Origin: Nakamurella leprariae
GTDB taxonomy: Bacteria; Actinomycetota; Actinomycetes; Mycobacteriales; Nakamurellaceae
Length of the DNA: 64,000 nt
NCBI RefSeq assembly: GCF_016918035.1
Contig: NZ_JAERWK010000026.1
Location: 48,782 to 112,781 of the forward strand
Reading direction: 5' to 3'
Position 1 is the first letter of the stretch. Every line of letters starts with the position of its first letter. Position numbers and translations under genes: made by a program. The notes below the pieces were generated by a model. That model ran no database searches. It worked only from the letters and a program-made list of their open reading frames with translations, and was not told where the DNA came from. This document shows, piece by piece, positions 54,265 to 64,000 of this stretch.

Positions 54265-54356
54265 GCCGGGTCCGAGCCGGTGTCGGGTCGGTGCGCTGTC
54301 GGCGAACTCATCGGGATGATCCAGTGCGCCGCGGACCGGCGGTGCCACGATGAGCC

Positions 54357-56219
54357 GTGCACGTGGCTCTCATGCTGTTGATCCTGACCGCGATGGTCAC
54401 CGCGGTCAGCGCGCTGGCGGAGCGGATCCGGATCCCCGCCCCGCTGCTGCTGGTGGTGGTGGGGGTGGCCGGGTCGTTCCTGCCCATCGCCGAGGACGTC
54501 CGGCTCACCCCCGAGCTGGTGCTCATCGGCCTGCTGCCGCCGCTGCTGTACGCGGCCGCCATCCGGACGTCGCTGGTCGACCTGCGGGCCAACCGCCGGG
54601 TGATCGGCCTGCTCGCCGTCGGGTTGGTGCTGTTCACCACCCTGGTGGTCGGGTTGATCACCTGGTGGCTGTTGCCGGTGCCGCTCGCCGCAGCCATCGC
54701 CTTCGGTGCGGTGGTGGCCCCGCCGGACGCGGTCGCGGCGACCAGCATCGCCCGCCGGGTCGGGCTGCCGCGACGGATCGTCACCGTGCTGGAGGGCGAG
54801 TCGCTGCTGAACGACGCCACCGCGCTGGTCGCGTTGCGCACCGCGATCGCCGCCATCGCCGGCTCGGTCAGCGTCTGGCAGGTCGGCGGCGATTTCCTGC
54901 TGGCCGCGGTCGGCGGTGCCGCGATCGGCCTCGTGGTGGCGTACGGGCTGGCCTGGATCCGCTCGCGGATCGCCAACACCACGATCGACACCGCCATCTC
55001 GCTGATGGCGCCGTTCGTGGCCTACCTGCCCGCCGAGGAGGTGCACGCCTCCGGGGTGATCGCGGTGGTCATCACCGGGCTGGTGCTCGGCCACAAGGCG
55101 CCCGTCATCCAGAGCGCCCGCTCCCGGATCAGCGAGCGGACCAACTGGGGCACCATCCAGTTCCTGCTGGAGAACAGCGTCTTCCTGCTCATCGGCCTGC
55201 AGCTGCGGTTCGTCAGCGAGGCCGTCGCCGAGTCGACCCTGTCCACCTCGGACATCGTCTGGTTCTGCGTCGGGGTGCTGCTGGCGGTGATCATCTCGCG
55301 GCCCGTCTGGGTGTTCCCGGTGCGCTACCTGCTCATCCACCCCAAGGACGCGGCCGGCCAACCGGTGCCCTGGACGTCCACGGCCATCGTGTCCTGGGCC
55401 GGGATGCGAGGGGTGGTCACCCTGGCCGCCGCGTTCGTGCTGCCCGCCGACCTGCCACACGTCGAGGTGCTGGTGCTGGGCGCGTTCGTGGTGACCGCCG
55501 GCACCCTGCTGCTGCAGGGCCTCTCGCTGCCCTGGCTGGCCCGCCGGTTGCGCGTGCGCGGCCCGGACGCCCGGGAGGACACCCTGCAGGAGGTCACCGT
55601 GCTGCGCGCGGCGATGGAGGCCGGGCGGATCGAGCTGGACCGCATCGTCGCCGCCGACGACGATCCGGAGATCGTCGAGCAGCTCCGCCGGCGGGCCCAG
55701 TCCCGGATCAACTCGGTGTGGGAGCGGCTCGGTGACTCCGACGGGGACGAGCCGCCGAGCGCGCAGTACCGGCGGCTGCGCACCGCGATGCTGGCTGCCG
55801 AGCGGGACGCTGTGCTGGAGATCCGCGACGCCGGCACGGTGGACGCCGAGGTGCTGGACCGGGTGATGGCCACCCTCGACGTCGAGGAGTCACTGATCGA
55901 CAAGCGCGGCGGCCGCGCCGCCCGGGTCGGCGAGGACACGCTGACCACCCCGCGGCCGGCCGCCGACGAGTGCGACGACCTGCGTGCCGCGAAGTCGACG
56001 ATCATGCCGCTGTCCGGTCACTGCGAGGACTGCATCCGGGAGGGCACCCGGCCGGTGCACCTGCGGCTGTGCATGGCCTGCGGCAACGTCGGGTGCTGCG
56101 ACTCCTCCGTGGGACGGCACGCCACCCGGCACTTCCACGACAGTGCCCACCCGGTCATGCGCAGTTTCGAACCGGGCGAGGCCTGGCGCTGGTGCTACAC
56201 CCACGAGGTGCTCGGCTGA
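54357..56219 (+). CDS. CPA1-type Na+/H+ antiporter with C-terminal UBP zinc finger
   Basis: 620 residues from GTG 54357. About 12 membrane helices; the ion-site signature is VVAPPDAVAATSIARRVG (residue about 120) with GESLLNDATALV. A cytoplasmic helical region follows. The last 75 residues form a zf-UBP domain: HCEDCIREG, LRLCMACGNVGCCDSS, GRHATRHFHDSAHPV and WRWCYTHEV, with the needed Cys and His. CPA1 antiporters regulate pH and Na+. UBP fingers in eukaryotes bind ubiquitin C-termini; here the partner is unknown. Confidence 0.93.
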   Translation: MHVALMLLILTAMVTAVSALAERIRIPAPLLLVVVGVAGSFLPIAEDVRLTPELVLIGLLPPLLYAAAIRTSLVDLRANRRVIGLLAVGLVLFTTLVVGLITWWLLPVPLAAAIAFGAVVAPPDAVAATSIARRVGLPRRIVTVLEGESLLNDATALVALRTAIAAIAGSVSVWQVGGDFLLAAVGGAAIGLVVAYGLAWIRSRIANTTIDTAISLMAPFVAYLPAEEVHASGVIAVVITGLVLGHKAPVIQSARSRISERTNWGTIQFLLENSVFLLIGLQLRFVSEAVAESTLSTSDIVWFCVGVLLAVIISRPVWVFPVRYLLIHPKDAAGQPVPWTSTAIVSWAGMRGVVTLAAAFVLPADLPHVEVLVLGAFVVTAGTLLLQGLSLPWLARRLRVRGPDAREDTLQEVTVLRAAMEAGRIELDRIVAADDDPEIVEQLRRRAQSRINSVWERLGDSDGDEPPSAQYRRLRTAMLAAERDAVLEIRDAGTVDAEVLDRVMATLDVEESLIDKRGGRAARVGEDTLTTPRPAADECDDLRAAKSTIMPLSGHCEDCIREGTRPVHLRLCMACGNVGCCDSSVGRHATRHFHDSAHPVMRSFEPGEAWRWCYTHEVLG

Positions 56220-56284
56220 GTTCCGGCCCCCTCCGCGACCCCGTCCGTGCCGCCGCGGTGTCGCCGCGCCCGTAGGGTCGTGGC

Positions 56285-57307
56285 ATGGCTGAGCGCACCA
56301 GCAAGCCCGCCCGCCCACGGAGCAGCACGCGCCAGGCGCGTGTTCCCGCCGGCGCCCCCGAGGTGACGTCCGCGTCGGTCCTGCCGGAGCCGGCGGTCGA
56401 GGCGATCCAGGACGTCGTGGCGACCGACGTCCTCGACATCGCCTACACCGACCTGGGTCCGGAAGACGGACCGGTGGTCGTCCTGGCCCACGGCTGGCCG
56501 GACGCCGCCCGCGGCTGGGCGCCGGTCGCCCACCGGCTGGCCGCCACCGGTCGCCGGGTGCTCGTGCCGGACAACCGCGGCGCCGGCGGTACCCGGTTCC
56601 GGTCGCCGTGGACGCCGCGGGACGGCAGCGGCGTCGCGCTGGCCGTCGACCTGCTGCAGTTCACCGCCGGGCTGGGCATCGACCGGTTCTCCGTGGTCGG
56701 GCACGACTGGGGCGCCCGGGCGGCGTACACCGTGGCGGTGCTGGCGCCCGACCGCGTCGACGCCATCGCCGCGCTCGGGTTGGGCTACCAGCCCAACGGC
56801 GTGTTCACCGTGCCGCGCGACTTCGCGCAGACCCGGCGGTTCTGGTACCAGTTCCTGCTCTGCTCCGAGCCGGGCATCGCCGCGGTGAACGCGGACCCGG
56901 TCGGCTTCGCCCGTGAGCAGTGGAACACCTGGAGCCCGTCCGGCTGGTTCACCGAGGACGAGTTCGCCGCCACCGCGCCGGCGTTCGCCAACCCTGACTG
57001 GGTGGCGGTCACGCTGAGCGCCTACCGCAGCCGCTACCTGCCCGACGAGCCGCTGGACGAGCGGTACGACGACCACCGGGCGGTGGTCGCCGCGACCGAC
57101 CGGGTGGTGGTGCCCACGCTGCAGATCCAGGGCGGTGCCGACGGCGTCGACCCGGCCGAGCTGTCCGAGGGGCTGGCCGGCCACTTCCACGTCCACCGCC
57201 GCGAGGTGCTGGACGGCGTCGGGCATTTCCCGCACCGGGAGGCGTCGACGCGGGTGGCCGAGCTGGTGCTCGAGCACCTGCAGTCGGTGCCGGCCGCCGC
57301 GCTCTGA
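56285..57307 (+). CDS. alpha/beta hydrolase, epoxide hydrolase-like
   Basis: 340 residues from ATG 56285. After a 30-residue basic tail comes VVVLAHGWPDAARGWAPVA (oxyanion HGWPD), VPDNRGAGGT, and the nucleophile elbow VVGHDWGARAAYTVA with Asp as nucleophile (residue about 141), which marks epoxide hydrolases and haloalkane dehalogenases. The catalytic His lies in GVGHFPHREAS near 315. Substrate unknown. Weak ribosome site. Confidence 0.92.
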   Translation: MAERTSKPARPRSSTRQARVPAGAPEVTSASVLPEPAVEAIQDVVATDVLDIAYTDLGPEDGPVVVLAHGWPDAARGWAPVAHRLAATGRRVLVPDNRGAGGTRFRSPWTPRDGSGVALAVDLLQFTAGLGIDRFSVVGHDWGARAAYTVAVLAPDRVDAIAALGLGYQPNGVFTVPRDFAQTRRFWYQFLLCSEPGIAAVNADPVGFAREQWNTWSPSGWFTEDEFAATAPAFANPDWVAVTLSAYRSRYLPDEPLDERYDDHRAVVAATDRVVVPTLQIQGGADGVDPAELSEGLAGHFHVHRREVLDGVGHFPHREASTRVAELVLEHLQSVPAAAL

Positions 57308-57389
57308 CCAGCCGCCCGGACCCGGACCCGGCGTGAACCGCGCCGCGCCGGGGAACTGTCCGCGTGATCGAGATGGAGGGAGTGGACCC

Positions 57390-57671
57390 GTGACCCAGGA
57401 CGCGAGCGGTGGACCGTCGGAGGAGGCCCGTGAGGCCGTCGGCGCCACCGACGACTACGTCGGCAAGCCGGTCAGCGATCAGGAGCTGGGTGAGCTCTGG
57501 GAGGCGCCCGACGCCGACAGCCAGGCCGACAGCCAGGCCGACAGCGAAGCCGCGGCGGCCGGGGGCGACGACGTCCCCGTGCGCACCGCCGAGGACGCCG
57601 CCAGTGGGTCGGACCCGGCGCAGGCCGAGGGCGACGACGCCGATCCGGTGAACATCGAGCCGACCGGCTGA
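57390..57671 (+). CDS. small acidic protein with ADSQ repeats
   Basis: 93 residues from GTG 57390 with GGAGGG upstream. Composition is Asp/Glu/Ala-rich; ADSQADSQADSEA near residue 46 arises from 12-bp DNA repeats at about 57515-57550. No hydrophobic segments. Likely disordered. No known family. Spaced 85 bp before NAD synthetase, so not obviously coupled. Confidence 0.6.
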   Translation: MTQDASGGPSEEAREAVGATDDYVGKPVSDQELGELWEAPDADSQADSQADSEAAAAGGDDVPVRTAEDAASGSDPAQAEGDDADPVNIEPTG

Positions 57672-57756
57672 GCCGGTCCGACCGATCCATCCGGCGAGCC
57701 GGCCCCGGGCGCACCCCGCCGCCCGGGCGCCGGCGCGGCATGAGAGAAACACACCC

Positions 57757-59826
57757 ATGACGGTTGCTCCCGTGGACGCCTCGACGTTCGCCTCGCTGTA
57801 CACGCACGGCTTCGCCCGGGTGGCCGCCTGCACCTCCGCGGTGTTCGTGGCCGACCCGGCCCGGAACGGCGTCTCGGTGGCCGAGGTCGCCCGGGAGTGC
57901 TCCGAGCAGGGTGTCGCGGTCGCGCTCTTCCCCGAACTGGCGATGACCGGCTACGCCATCGACGACCTGCTCGGCCAGGACGCCCTGCTCGACGAGGTGC
58001 ACCGGGCCATCGGCGACCTCGTCGAGGTGTCCCGGGACCTGATGCCGCTCATCGTCGTCGGCGCACCGCTGCGGCACCGGGCCCGGCTGTTCAACACCGC
58101 CGTGGTCATCCACCGCGGCGAGGTGCTCGGCGTGGTGCCCAAGATCCACCTCCCCACCTACCGGGAGTTCTACGAGCGTCGCCAGTTCGCCTCCGGGGAC
58201 GGGATCACCGGCCTGACCATCGAGGTCGCCGGGCGCAGCGCCCCGTTCGGCACCGATCTGCTGTTCACCGCGGCCGACGTGCCGGGGCTCACCGTCGGCG
58301 TGGAGATCTGTGAGGACATGTTCGTCCCGGTGCCGCCGTCGGGGCCCCTGGCCCTGGCCGGCGCCACCGTGCTGCTCAACCTCTCGGGCAGCCCGATCAC
58401 CATCGGCCGGGCCAACACCCGCAGCCTGTTGTGCCGCAGCCAGTCCATGCGCTGTCTGGGCGCCTACCTGTACGCGGCGGCCGGCCAGGGCGAGTCCACC
58501 ACCGACCTGAGCTGGGACGGGCAGACCAGCATCTTCGAGAACGGCGTGCTGCTGGCCGAGGGCGCCCGGTTCGCGCCGACCCCGCAGGTCACCGTGGCCG
58601 ACGTGGACCTGGACCTGCTGCGCCAGGAGCGGGCCCGGCAGGGCACCTTCGAGGACAACCGCCGCGCGCAGTCCGCCACCACGGAACACCGCACCGTGCA
58701 CTTCGAGGTCCGGCCGCCGGCCGGGGATCTCGGGCTGCGCCGGCCGATCGAGCGGTTCCCGTTCGTGCCCGCCGACCGCGAGCGGCTGGAACAGGACTCC
58801 TACGAGGCCTACAACATCCAGGTCGACGGGCTGGTGCAGCGGCTGCGGGCGACGAACACCGAGTGCATCGTCATCGGTGTCTCCGGTGGCCTGGACTCCA
58901 CCCACGCGCTCATCGTCGCGGCCCGCGCCATGGACCTGCTCGGTCTGCCCCGCACCAACATCCGCGGGTTCACCATGCCCGGCTTCGCCACCAGCGACGC
59001 GACCAAGGGCAACGCGCACAAGCTGATGGCCGCCCTGGGCATCACCGTCGGCGAGATCGACATCCGGCCGGCCGCCCGGCAGATGCTCGCCGACATGGAC
59101 CATCCGTTCGGGCGCGGCGAGGAGGTCTACGACGTCACCTTCGAGAACGTGCAGGCCGGCCTGCGCACCGACTATCTGTTCCGACTGGCCAACCACCACC
59201 GCGGCATCGTGCTCGGCACCGGCGACCTCTCGGAGATCGCGCTGGGCTGGAGCACCTACGGCGTCGGCGACCAGATGTCGCACTACAACGTCAACGCCGG
59301 TGTCCCGAAGACGCTGATCCAGCACCTGATCCGCTGGGTCACCACCACCGGTGACTTCACCGACGAGGTCGGCGCCATCCTGCTCGACATCCTGGGCACG
59401 GAGATCTCCCCGGAACTGGTGCCGGTCAAGGAGGGCGAGCCGCCGCAGAGCACGCAGAAGGCGATCGGGCCGTACGAACTGCAGGACTTCAACCTGTTCT
59501 GGACGCTGCGGTTCGGCTTCCGGCCGTCGAAGATCGCGTTCCTGGCCGTGCACGCCTGGGGCGACGTCGAGACCGGTGGCTGGCCGGTCGGTTTCCCCCC
59601 GGAACGGCGCCGCGCCTACGACCTGCCGGCCATCCGGGGCTGGCTCACCGTCTTCGTGCGGCGGTTCTTCGGCTTCAGCCAGTTCAAGCGTTCGGCGCAG
59701 CCGAACGGGCCCAAGGTCTCGGCCGGTGGGTCGCTCAGCCCGCGCGGCGACTGGCGGGCGCCGTCGGACGGCAACGCCGCGGTCTGGCTGGCCGACCTGG
59801 AGCGGAACGTCCCGGACGGTCGGTGA
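57757..59826 (+). CDS. nadE: glutamine-dependent NAD+ synthetase
   Basis: 689 residues from ATG 57757. N-terminal nitrilase-fold glutaminase: [16 protein letters not shown] (Glu), [16 protein letters not shown] (Lys), [13 protein letters not shown] (Cys). C-terminal synthetase: [19 protein letters not shown] (SGGxDS PP-loop, about 377) and [17 protein letters not shown]. It makes NAD+ from deamido-NAD+, ATP and glutamine as the last step of NAD synthesis. Length normal for the actinobacterial type. Confidence 0.97.
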   Translation: MTVAPVDASTFASLYTHGFARVAACTSAVFVADPARNGVSVAEVARECSEQGVAVALFPELAMTGYAIDDLLGQDALLDEVHRAIGDLVEVSRDLMPLIVVGAPLRHRARLFNTAVVIHRGEVLGVVPKIHLPTYREFYERRQFASGDGITGLTIEVAGRSAPFGTDLLFTAADVPGLTVGVEICEDMFVPVPPSGPLALAGATVLLNLSGSPITIGRANTRSLLCRSQSMRCLGAYLYAAAGQGESTTDLSWDGQTSIFENGVLLAEGARFAPTPQVTVADVDLDLLRQERARQGTFEDNRRAQSATTEHRTVHFEVRPPAGDLGLRRPIERFPFVPADRERLEQDSYEAYNIQVDGLVQRLRATNTECIVIGVSGGLDSTHALIVAARAMDLLGLPRTNIRGFTMPGFATSDATKGNAHKLMAALGITVGEIDIRPAARQMLADMDHPFGRGEEVYDVTFENVQAGLRTDYLFRLANHHRGIVLGTGDLSEIALGWSTYGVGDQMSHYNVNAGVPKTLIQHLIRWVTTTGDFTDEVGAILLDILGTEISPELVPVKEGEPPQSTQKAIGPYELQDFNLFWTLRFGFRPSKIAFLAVHAWGDVETGGWPVGFPPERRRAYDLPAIRGWLTVFVRRFFGFSQFKRSAQPNGPKVSAGGSLSPRGDWRAPSDGNAAVWLADLERNVPDGR

Positions 59827-59839
59827 TCTCCAGTCCGGC

Positions 59840-60805
59840 TCAGCAGACGTCCAGCTGCAGCGCCGACCACACGCTGCGGTCGACGACACCGGTCACGGGC
59901 AGGCCGGAGTCGGTCTGGTACTCCTGCACCGCCGCGGCGGTGGCCGAGGTGTACCAGCCCCAGGACGAGGTCAGGCCGAGGGTCGGGTCCGGGCCCAGGT
60001 CGATGTCGTAGCCGAGCCGGCTGACCAGGATGCGCTGCAGCTCGCCGATCCAGACGTGCTGCAGGCCGACCGCGTCGAGCAGCGGCAGCAGCGCCGGGTC
60101 GGACGTGTCCGCCGGGCACAGGCAGGTGATCAACGGAGCCGTGGCCTGCTCCGGTGCGGCCAGCTTGATGAACGCGTCGGCCGGCCCGGCCACCCGGTCC
60201 GGGCACCCGGCGTACGGCTCCGGGTACGGCCCGGACCACAGTACGTAGGCGTTGCCGTCGCTGCTGAAGATGTCGCACGACGCGGACGTCTCGCCCCACC
60301 GGGCGCCGTCCGGCACCTGGTACTGCTCCCGCAGATCGTCGATCCGGCGGCCGAACTCGCCGAGGTCGGTCGCCGACGCCAGCTGCACGACGTAGCCGGA
60401 ACCGCAGGCGATGTCCTGCCGCGGGACGCCGGCGATGCTCTGGCGCTCGTCCGGCTGCCCCGGGTCGACGGTGGTCGACTCCGTGGTGGGCGGGGTCTCG
60501 CCGGTGCTCGTCGGACCCGTGGTGGTCGTCCGGACCGTCGGCGGCGCGGGGGTGGTGACCGTCAGCCGGCCGCCCTGACCGGACGGATCCGGGGTGCGGG
60601 AGGTGGAGCCGCCCTCGGAGCTGGACGTCGTCGAGCTGCCGACCGGAGCGGTGCTGGCCGGTCGGGCCTGACCCGGGGTCTGCGTCCCGCAGGCCGCGAG
60701 CCCACCGGTGACGAGGACGGCGAGCAGGCCGGCCAGCACCGGGCGCGCCACCCGGCGAGCCGGGCGGGCACGGTCCCGCGGGACGGACGCGCGGAGTCGG
60801 GCCAT
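59840..60805 (-). CDS. lipoprotein with C-terminal peptidoglycan-binding domain
   Basis: 321 residues from ATG 60805 with GGAGGTGA upstream. Signal RPVLAGLLAVLVTGGLAAC ends in a lipobox (LAAC, Cys about 39). A Ser/Thr/Pro-rich linker of about 90 residues follows, then a Cys-containing middle domain (CGSGYVVQLASATDLGEFGR, SPOR-like), then IGELQRILVSRLGYDI to SATAAAVQEYQTDSGLPVTG, a PG_binding_1 repeat. It should sit on the outer membrane face and hold the cell wall. Convergent with nadE, 13 bp apart. Confidence 0.88.
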   Translation of the reverse strand: MARLRASVPRDRARPARRVARPVLAGLLAVLVTGGLAACGTQTPGQARPASTAPVGSSTTSSSEGGSTSRTPDPSGQGGRLTVTTPAPPTVRTTTTGPTSTGETPPTTESTTVDPGQPDERQSIAGVPRQDIACGSGYVVQLASATDLGEFGRRIDDLREQYQVPDGARWGETSASCDIFSSDGNAYVLWSGPYPEPYAGCPDRVAGPADAFIKLAAPEQATAPLITCLCPADTSDPALLPLLDAVGLQHVWIGELQRILVSRLGYDIDLGPDPTLGLTSSWGWYTSATAAAVQEYQTDSGLPVTGVVDRSVWSALQLDVC

Positions 60806-60978
60806 CGACGTCACCTCCGGTGCTGGGTCGAGGCGCACCCTATGCGACCGGCCCGGCCCGCCCGCGGCCCGGGCCGATCTCCGTCCGGCGGTCGGAACCA
60901 CATGAGTCGCCCATACTGATCGGGGCCCCGCGATCGGAGCCGTCGCCGTCGCTCCAGCCGTCGAAAGGGTCCTCGACC

Positions 60979-61866
60979 GTGTCCGCTCACCGTCACCGAG
61001 CCCCCCACCGCATCCTGGTCGTCGGCAGCATCAACCTCGACCTGGTCGTCACTGCGCCGACCATCCCGGCGCCCGGCCAGACGCTCATGGGCTCCACCCT
61101 GCTGCGCCGTCCCGGCGGCAAGGGCGCCAACCAGGCGCTGGCCGCGCGCCGGCTGGGGGCCGAGGTGACCATGTTCGGGCTGGTCGGCGCGGACTCGGAC
61201 GGTCTGGACGCCACCGCGTTGCTGCGGCGCGAGGGTGTCTTCCTGCCGTTGATCGACGCGCCGGACGGGCTGCCCGACGACATCCGCAGCGGCGTCGCCG
61301 TGATCACCGTGGACGCGGCCGGCGAGAACACCATCGTGGTGGTGCCCGGTGCGAACGACCGGCTCACGCCCGAGCTGCTGCCGGAGACGATCACCGGGTA
61401 CGACGCGGTGATCTGCCAGCTCGAGGTGCCGATGGCCACCGTGGCCGCGGTGGCCGCCCGGGTCGACGGCGTCTTCTGCGTGAATGCGGCGCCGGCCGCC
61501 GTCTTGCCGGCCGAGGTCGTCCGGCGCGCCGACCTGATCGTGGTGAACGAGGGCGAGTACGCCGACCTGCGCGACCAGCTGGACGCCGCGCCCGGACTGG
61601 TGGTGCGCACCCTCGGCGCCGCCGGGGCCGAGACGGTGCGCAGCGGCGCGGTCACCGCCTCGGCCCGGCCGCCCAGGGTCGAGGTGGTCGACACCGTCGG
61701 CGCCGGGGACGCCTCGGTCGCCGGCCTGGTCGTCGGGATGCTGGACGGACGCACCGACGAAGACCTGCTGGCGTTCGGGTGCGCGGTGGGTGCGCTCACC
61801 ACCACGAAGTCCGGCGCCCAGGAGGCGACACCCACGCTGCCGCAGGTGCTCGCCGTCCTGGACTGA
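60979..61866 (+). CDS. rbsK: ribokinase, PfkB family
   Basis: 295 residues from GTG 60979. Starts ILVVGSINLDLVV, then LRRPGGKGANQALAARRLG, and ends with the PfkB signature VDTVGAGDASVAGLVVG (catalytic Asp about 237). Phosphorylates ribose or a similar sugar. No rbs transporter or D-ribose pyranase is adjacent. An adenosine or deoxyribose kinase is possible but the GGKGANQA text is typical of RbsK. Confidence 0.9.
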   Translation: MSAHRHRAPHRILVVGSINLDLVVTAPTIPAPGQTLMGSTLLRRPGGKGANQALAARRLGAEVTMFGLVGADSDGLDATALLRREGVFLPLIDAPDGLPDDIRSGVAVITVDAAGENTIVVVPGANDRLTPELLPETITGYDAVICQLEVPMATVAAVAARVDGVFCVNAAPAAVLPAEVVRRADLIVVNEGEYADLRDQLDAAPGLVVRTLGAAGAETVRSGAVTASARPPRVEVVDTVGAGDASVAGLVVGMLDGRTDEDLLAFGCAVGALTTTKSGAQEATPTLPQVLAVLD

Positions 61867-61887
61867 ACCGGCGCGGACGGACCCGGG

Positions 61888-63942
61888 TCAGCCGGTCGGC
61901 AGCAGCCCGCGCCGGCGCAGCAGCGGTCCGATGTCCGGATCCCGCCCGGTCACCCGGGCGAACGCCTCACCCATCGGCACCGTTCCGCCGACCGACAGCA
62001 ACTCGGCCCGGAACCGGTCGCCGTTGGCCCGCCGCAACCCGCCGTTGGCCCGGAACCATTGGACGGTGTCTGCGTCGAGCACCTCAGCCCAGATGTAGGA
62101 GTAGTACCCGGCCGAGTAGCCGCCCGAGAACACGTGCTGGAAGTAGCGGCTGCGGTACCGCGGCGGCACCAGGGGCACGACGATGCCGGCCCGCTCCAGG
62201 GCCTGCGCCTCGAAGGCGTCGACGTCCGTGATCACGGCACCGGGTTCCACCCGGTGCCAGGCCTGGTCCAGCAGGGTCGCGGCCAGGTACTCGGTAGTGG
62301 CGGCGCCCTGCCCCCAGGTGCTCGCCGCCTCCAGCCGGTCCACCACGTCCTGGTCCAGCCGCTCACCGGTGTCCACGTGCCGCGCGTACCGCCGCAGGAT
62401 CTCCGGCCAGCGGATCCACATCTCGTTGACCTGACTGGGGAACTCGACGACGTCCCGCGGCACCGAGGTGCCGGACAGCCGCGGGTAGGTCACCCGGGAG
62501 AACAGGCCGTGCAGGGCGTGGCCGAACTCGTGGAACAGGGTGCGGACCTCGTCCGGGCTGAGCAGGGCGCGTCCGCCGTCGGCCGGGCGGGGCAGGTTCA
62601 GCACGTTCACCACGATCGGCAGCTCGTCCAGCAGGGTGGACTGGTCGACGAAGGTGTTCATCCAGGCGCCGCCCCGTTTGCCGTCCCGGGCGAACCAGTC
62701 ACCCAGGAACAGGCCGATCGACGTGCCGTCGGTGTCCCGCACCTCCCACACCCGCACGTCCGGGTGGTAGCCGCGCAGGTCCGGGCGGAGCGTCATGGTG
62801 ATGCCGTACACCTCGGCCGCGGCGCCGAAGACGCCGTCCCGGACCACCCGCTCGAGCTCGAAATACGGTCGCAGCGCTGCGGTGTCGACCTGGAAGCGGT
62901 CGCTGCTGACCTGGTCGGCGTAGAACGCCCAGTCCCACGGGGCCAGCTCGACACCGTCCCGGGCCGCCGCCTCCCGCAACAACTCCGCCTCGGCCTCGGC
63001 GTTGCGGACGGCGGGCCCGACCAGTCGGCCGAGCAGGTCGTCCACTGCCTCGGTGCTGCCCGCGGTGCGGTCGGCCAGCACGGCGTCGGCATGGTGGACG
63101 AACCCGAGCAGCCGGGCCCGCTCGGCACGCAGCGCCACGATCTCCAGCAGCACCGGACCGTTGTCGGCCACCTCGATCGGCGTCCCGTCGGGCGCCGGAC
63201 CGACCGTGGCGAACGGCCCGGCCCGGTCGACCGACGCGCGGAACAGCCGCTCCCGCAGTGATCGGTCCCGCAGCACGGACAGCAGGGGTTGCCCGGTGGG
63301 TAGCACCAGCGACACCAGCCAGCCCTGCGCGTGCCCGCGCTCCCGCGCCGCAGCGGCCGCGGCCGCCACGGTCTGCGGCGAAGCGCCGTCCAGCTCGGCC
63401 TCGTCGGTGACCAGCACCGCGCCGGCCTCCATCGCCCGCAGCAGGTTCTGTTGGAACGTCGTCGACAACACCGACAGCGCCTGGTTCAGCGACCGCAACC
63501 GGTCCCGGTCGGCCCCGTCCAGCCGGGCCCCGGCCAGCACGAAGTCGAGATGGACCCGCTCGATGAGCGCCCGGTCCTCGTCGGTCCGGTCGGGATCGGC
63601 GTCCAGCTGCTCATGCACCGCGTCGATCCGGGCGAACAGCGCCGGGTCCAGCCGGACGGTGTCCCAGTGCGCGGTCAGGCGGGCGCTGTAGGTCGCCTCC
63701 AGTTCGCGCAGCTCGGGTGTCGACAGGCTCGAGGTCAGATTGGAGAACACGGAGCTGACCCGGCCCAGCAGCCGGCCGGACCGCTCGAGCGCCACCACGG
63801 TGTTGGCGAAGGTGGGCGGCTCGGCCTGCCCGACGATGTCCGCGACCTCGGCCAGGTGTTGCAGCATGCCCAGAGTGGCGTCCACCAGGGTGGTGTGCGA
63901 CGACCCTGGTGACCAGCGGGGCGTCCACGAAAGGGCGGCCAT
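61888..63942 (-). CDS. M3-family oligopeptidase (Dcp/oligopeptidase A type)
   Basis: 684 residues from ATG 63942; an alternative GTG/TTG upstream start near 63975 is possible and neither has a strong ribosome site. Zinc site HEFGHALH in TLFHEFGHALHGLFS (residue about 468), with the third ligand Glu in FPSQVNEMWIRW. Other family text: WDWAFYADQV, KRGGAWMNTFVDQS and YYSYIWAEVLDADTVQWF. Cytoplasmic metallopeptidase that trims short peptides and signal peptides. Convergent with ribokinase. Confidence 0.95.
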   Translation of the reverse strand: MAALSWTPRWSPGSSHTTLVDATLGMLQHLAEVADIVGQAEPPTFANTVVALERSGRLLGRVSSVFSNLTSSLSTPELRELEATYSARLTAHWDTVRLDPALFARIDAVHEQLDADPDRTDEDRALIERVHLDFVLAGARLDGADRDRLRSLNQALSVLSTTFQQNLLRAMEAGAVLVTDEAELDGASPQTVAAAAAAARERGHAQGWLVSLVLPTGQPLLSVLRDRSLRERLFRASVDRAGPFATVGPAPDGTPIEVADNGPVLLEIVALRAERARLLGFVHHADAVLADRTAGSTEAVDDLLGRLVGPAVRNAEAEAELLREAAARDGVELAPWDWAFYADQVSSDRFQVDTAALRPYFELERVVRDGVFGAAAEVYGITMTLRPDLRGYHPDVRVWEVRDTDGTSIGLFLGDWFARDGKRGGAWMNTFVDQSTLLDELPIVVNVLNLPRPADGGRALLSPDEVRTLFHEFGHALHGLFSRVTYPRLSGTSVPRDVVEFPSQVNEMWIRWPEILRRYARHVDTGERLDQDVVDRLEAASTWGQGAATTEYLAATLLDQAWHRVEPGAVITDVDAFEAQALERAGIVVPLVPPRYRSRYFQHVFSGGYSAGYYSYIWAEVLDADTVQWFRANGGLRRANGDRFRAELLSVGGTVPMGEAFARVTGRDPDIGPLLRRRGLLPTG

Positions 63943-63990
63943 CGCGTGATCTTGTGGAGACCTCTCACAGCCCACCAGGAGATCGACGCG

Positions 63991-64000
63991 ATGACCGCTG
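63991..64000 (+). CDS. possible start of a further plus-strand gene (truncated by the window)
   Basis: ATG 63991 is preceded by AGGAGAT at 63977-63983. Only ATG ACC GCT G is inside the window, so nothing can be said about the product. It would be divergent from the M3 peptidase. Confidence 0.4.

Overview
The window is very GC-rich, almost fully coding and strongly strand-biased in blocks. Markers of an actinobacterium (class Actinomycetes) include a mycothiol-dependent maleylpyruvate-isomerase-type enzyme, an F420/FMN luciferase-like oxidoreductase, a class F sortase, an LpqY-SugABC-like trehalose importer, a DsbA plus VKOR pair, and many GTG/TTG starts. A Frankineae/Nakamurella-like organism would fit, but genus is inference. 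I see no rRNA, tRNA, CRISPR array, insertion sequence or prophage.

Layout. (1) 1-9028 (+): seven glycan genes joined by six consecutive 4-nt overlaps, then a mannose-6-phosphate isomerase-like gene. It encodes a GmhB-type phosphatase, two family 9 and two GT-B glycosyltransferases, one protein fusing GmhA to both halves of HldE, and a UDP-glucuronate decarboxylase-like enzyme. This amounts to an ADP-heptose glycan locus in an organism that should lack LPS. (2) 9038-12489: a VapBC-type toxin-antitoxin pair with a palindromic operator, a small monooxygenase, and a DHA2 drug exporter divergent from its TetR regulator across three operator palindromes. (3) 12475-16025: a decayed stretch with remnants of a GyrI-like protein, a sodium/proton antiporter and an SDR, plus an intact GlsB-like protein, a NarL-type regulator and a 59-residue membrane protein. 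(4) 16041-22129: an operon that matches D-apionate catabolism (lactonase, oxidoisomerase, decarboxylase, SDR), divergent from a FadR/GntR regulator across GTCGAC-centred operators. (5) 22144-25307: CorA, a lone receiver protein, and a VKOR-DsbA disulfide relay. (6) 25698-29228: an adenylation-carrier-thioesterase NRPS-like protein facing a polysaccharide pyruvyl transferase. (7) 29266-36959: a 12-bp minisatellite, a cold-shock gene with a strong terminator, two small genes, phosphoketolase, universal stress protein, two ferritin-like proteins and a class F sortase. (8) 36984-47365, mostly minus: aldo/keto reductase, VOC protein, LpqY-SugABC-like importer, DUF1810 and a broken DUF3140 gene, trehalose-synthase-like GH13, and an LLM oxidoreductase. 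(9) 47449-64000: broken AAA ATPase, DHFR-like and S8 peptidase genes; a MocR/YczE divergent pair; an antiporter with a zinc finger; an epoxide-hydrolase-like protein; NAD synthetase; a lipoprotein; ribokinase; an M3 peptidase.

Several units work together: heptose donor synthesis with its transferases, trehalose uptake with a trehalose-converting enzyme, and DsbA with its re-oxidant VKOR. Eight loci are visibly damaged (single-base shifts, in-frame stops, truncations). That means either real decay in a genomic backwater or base errors in GC-rich sequence, so each should be checked against reads.
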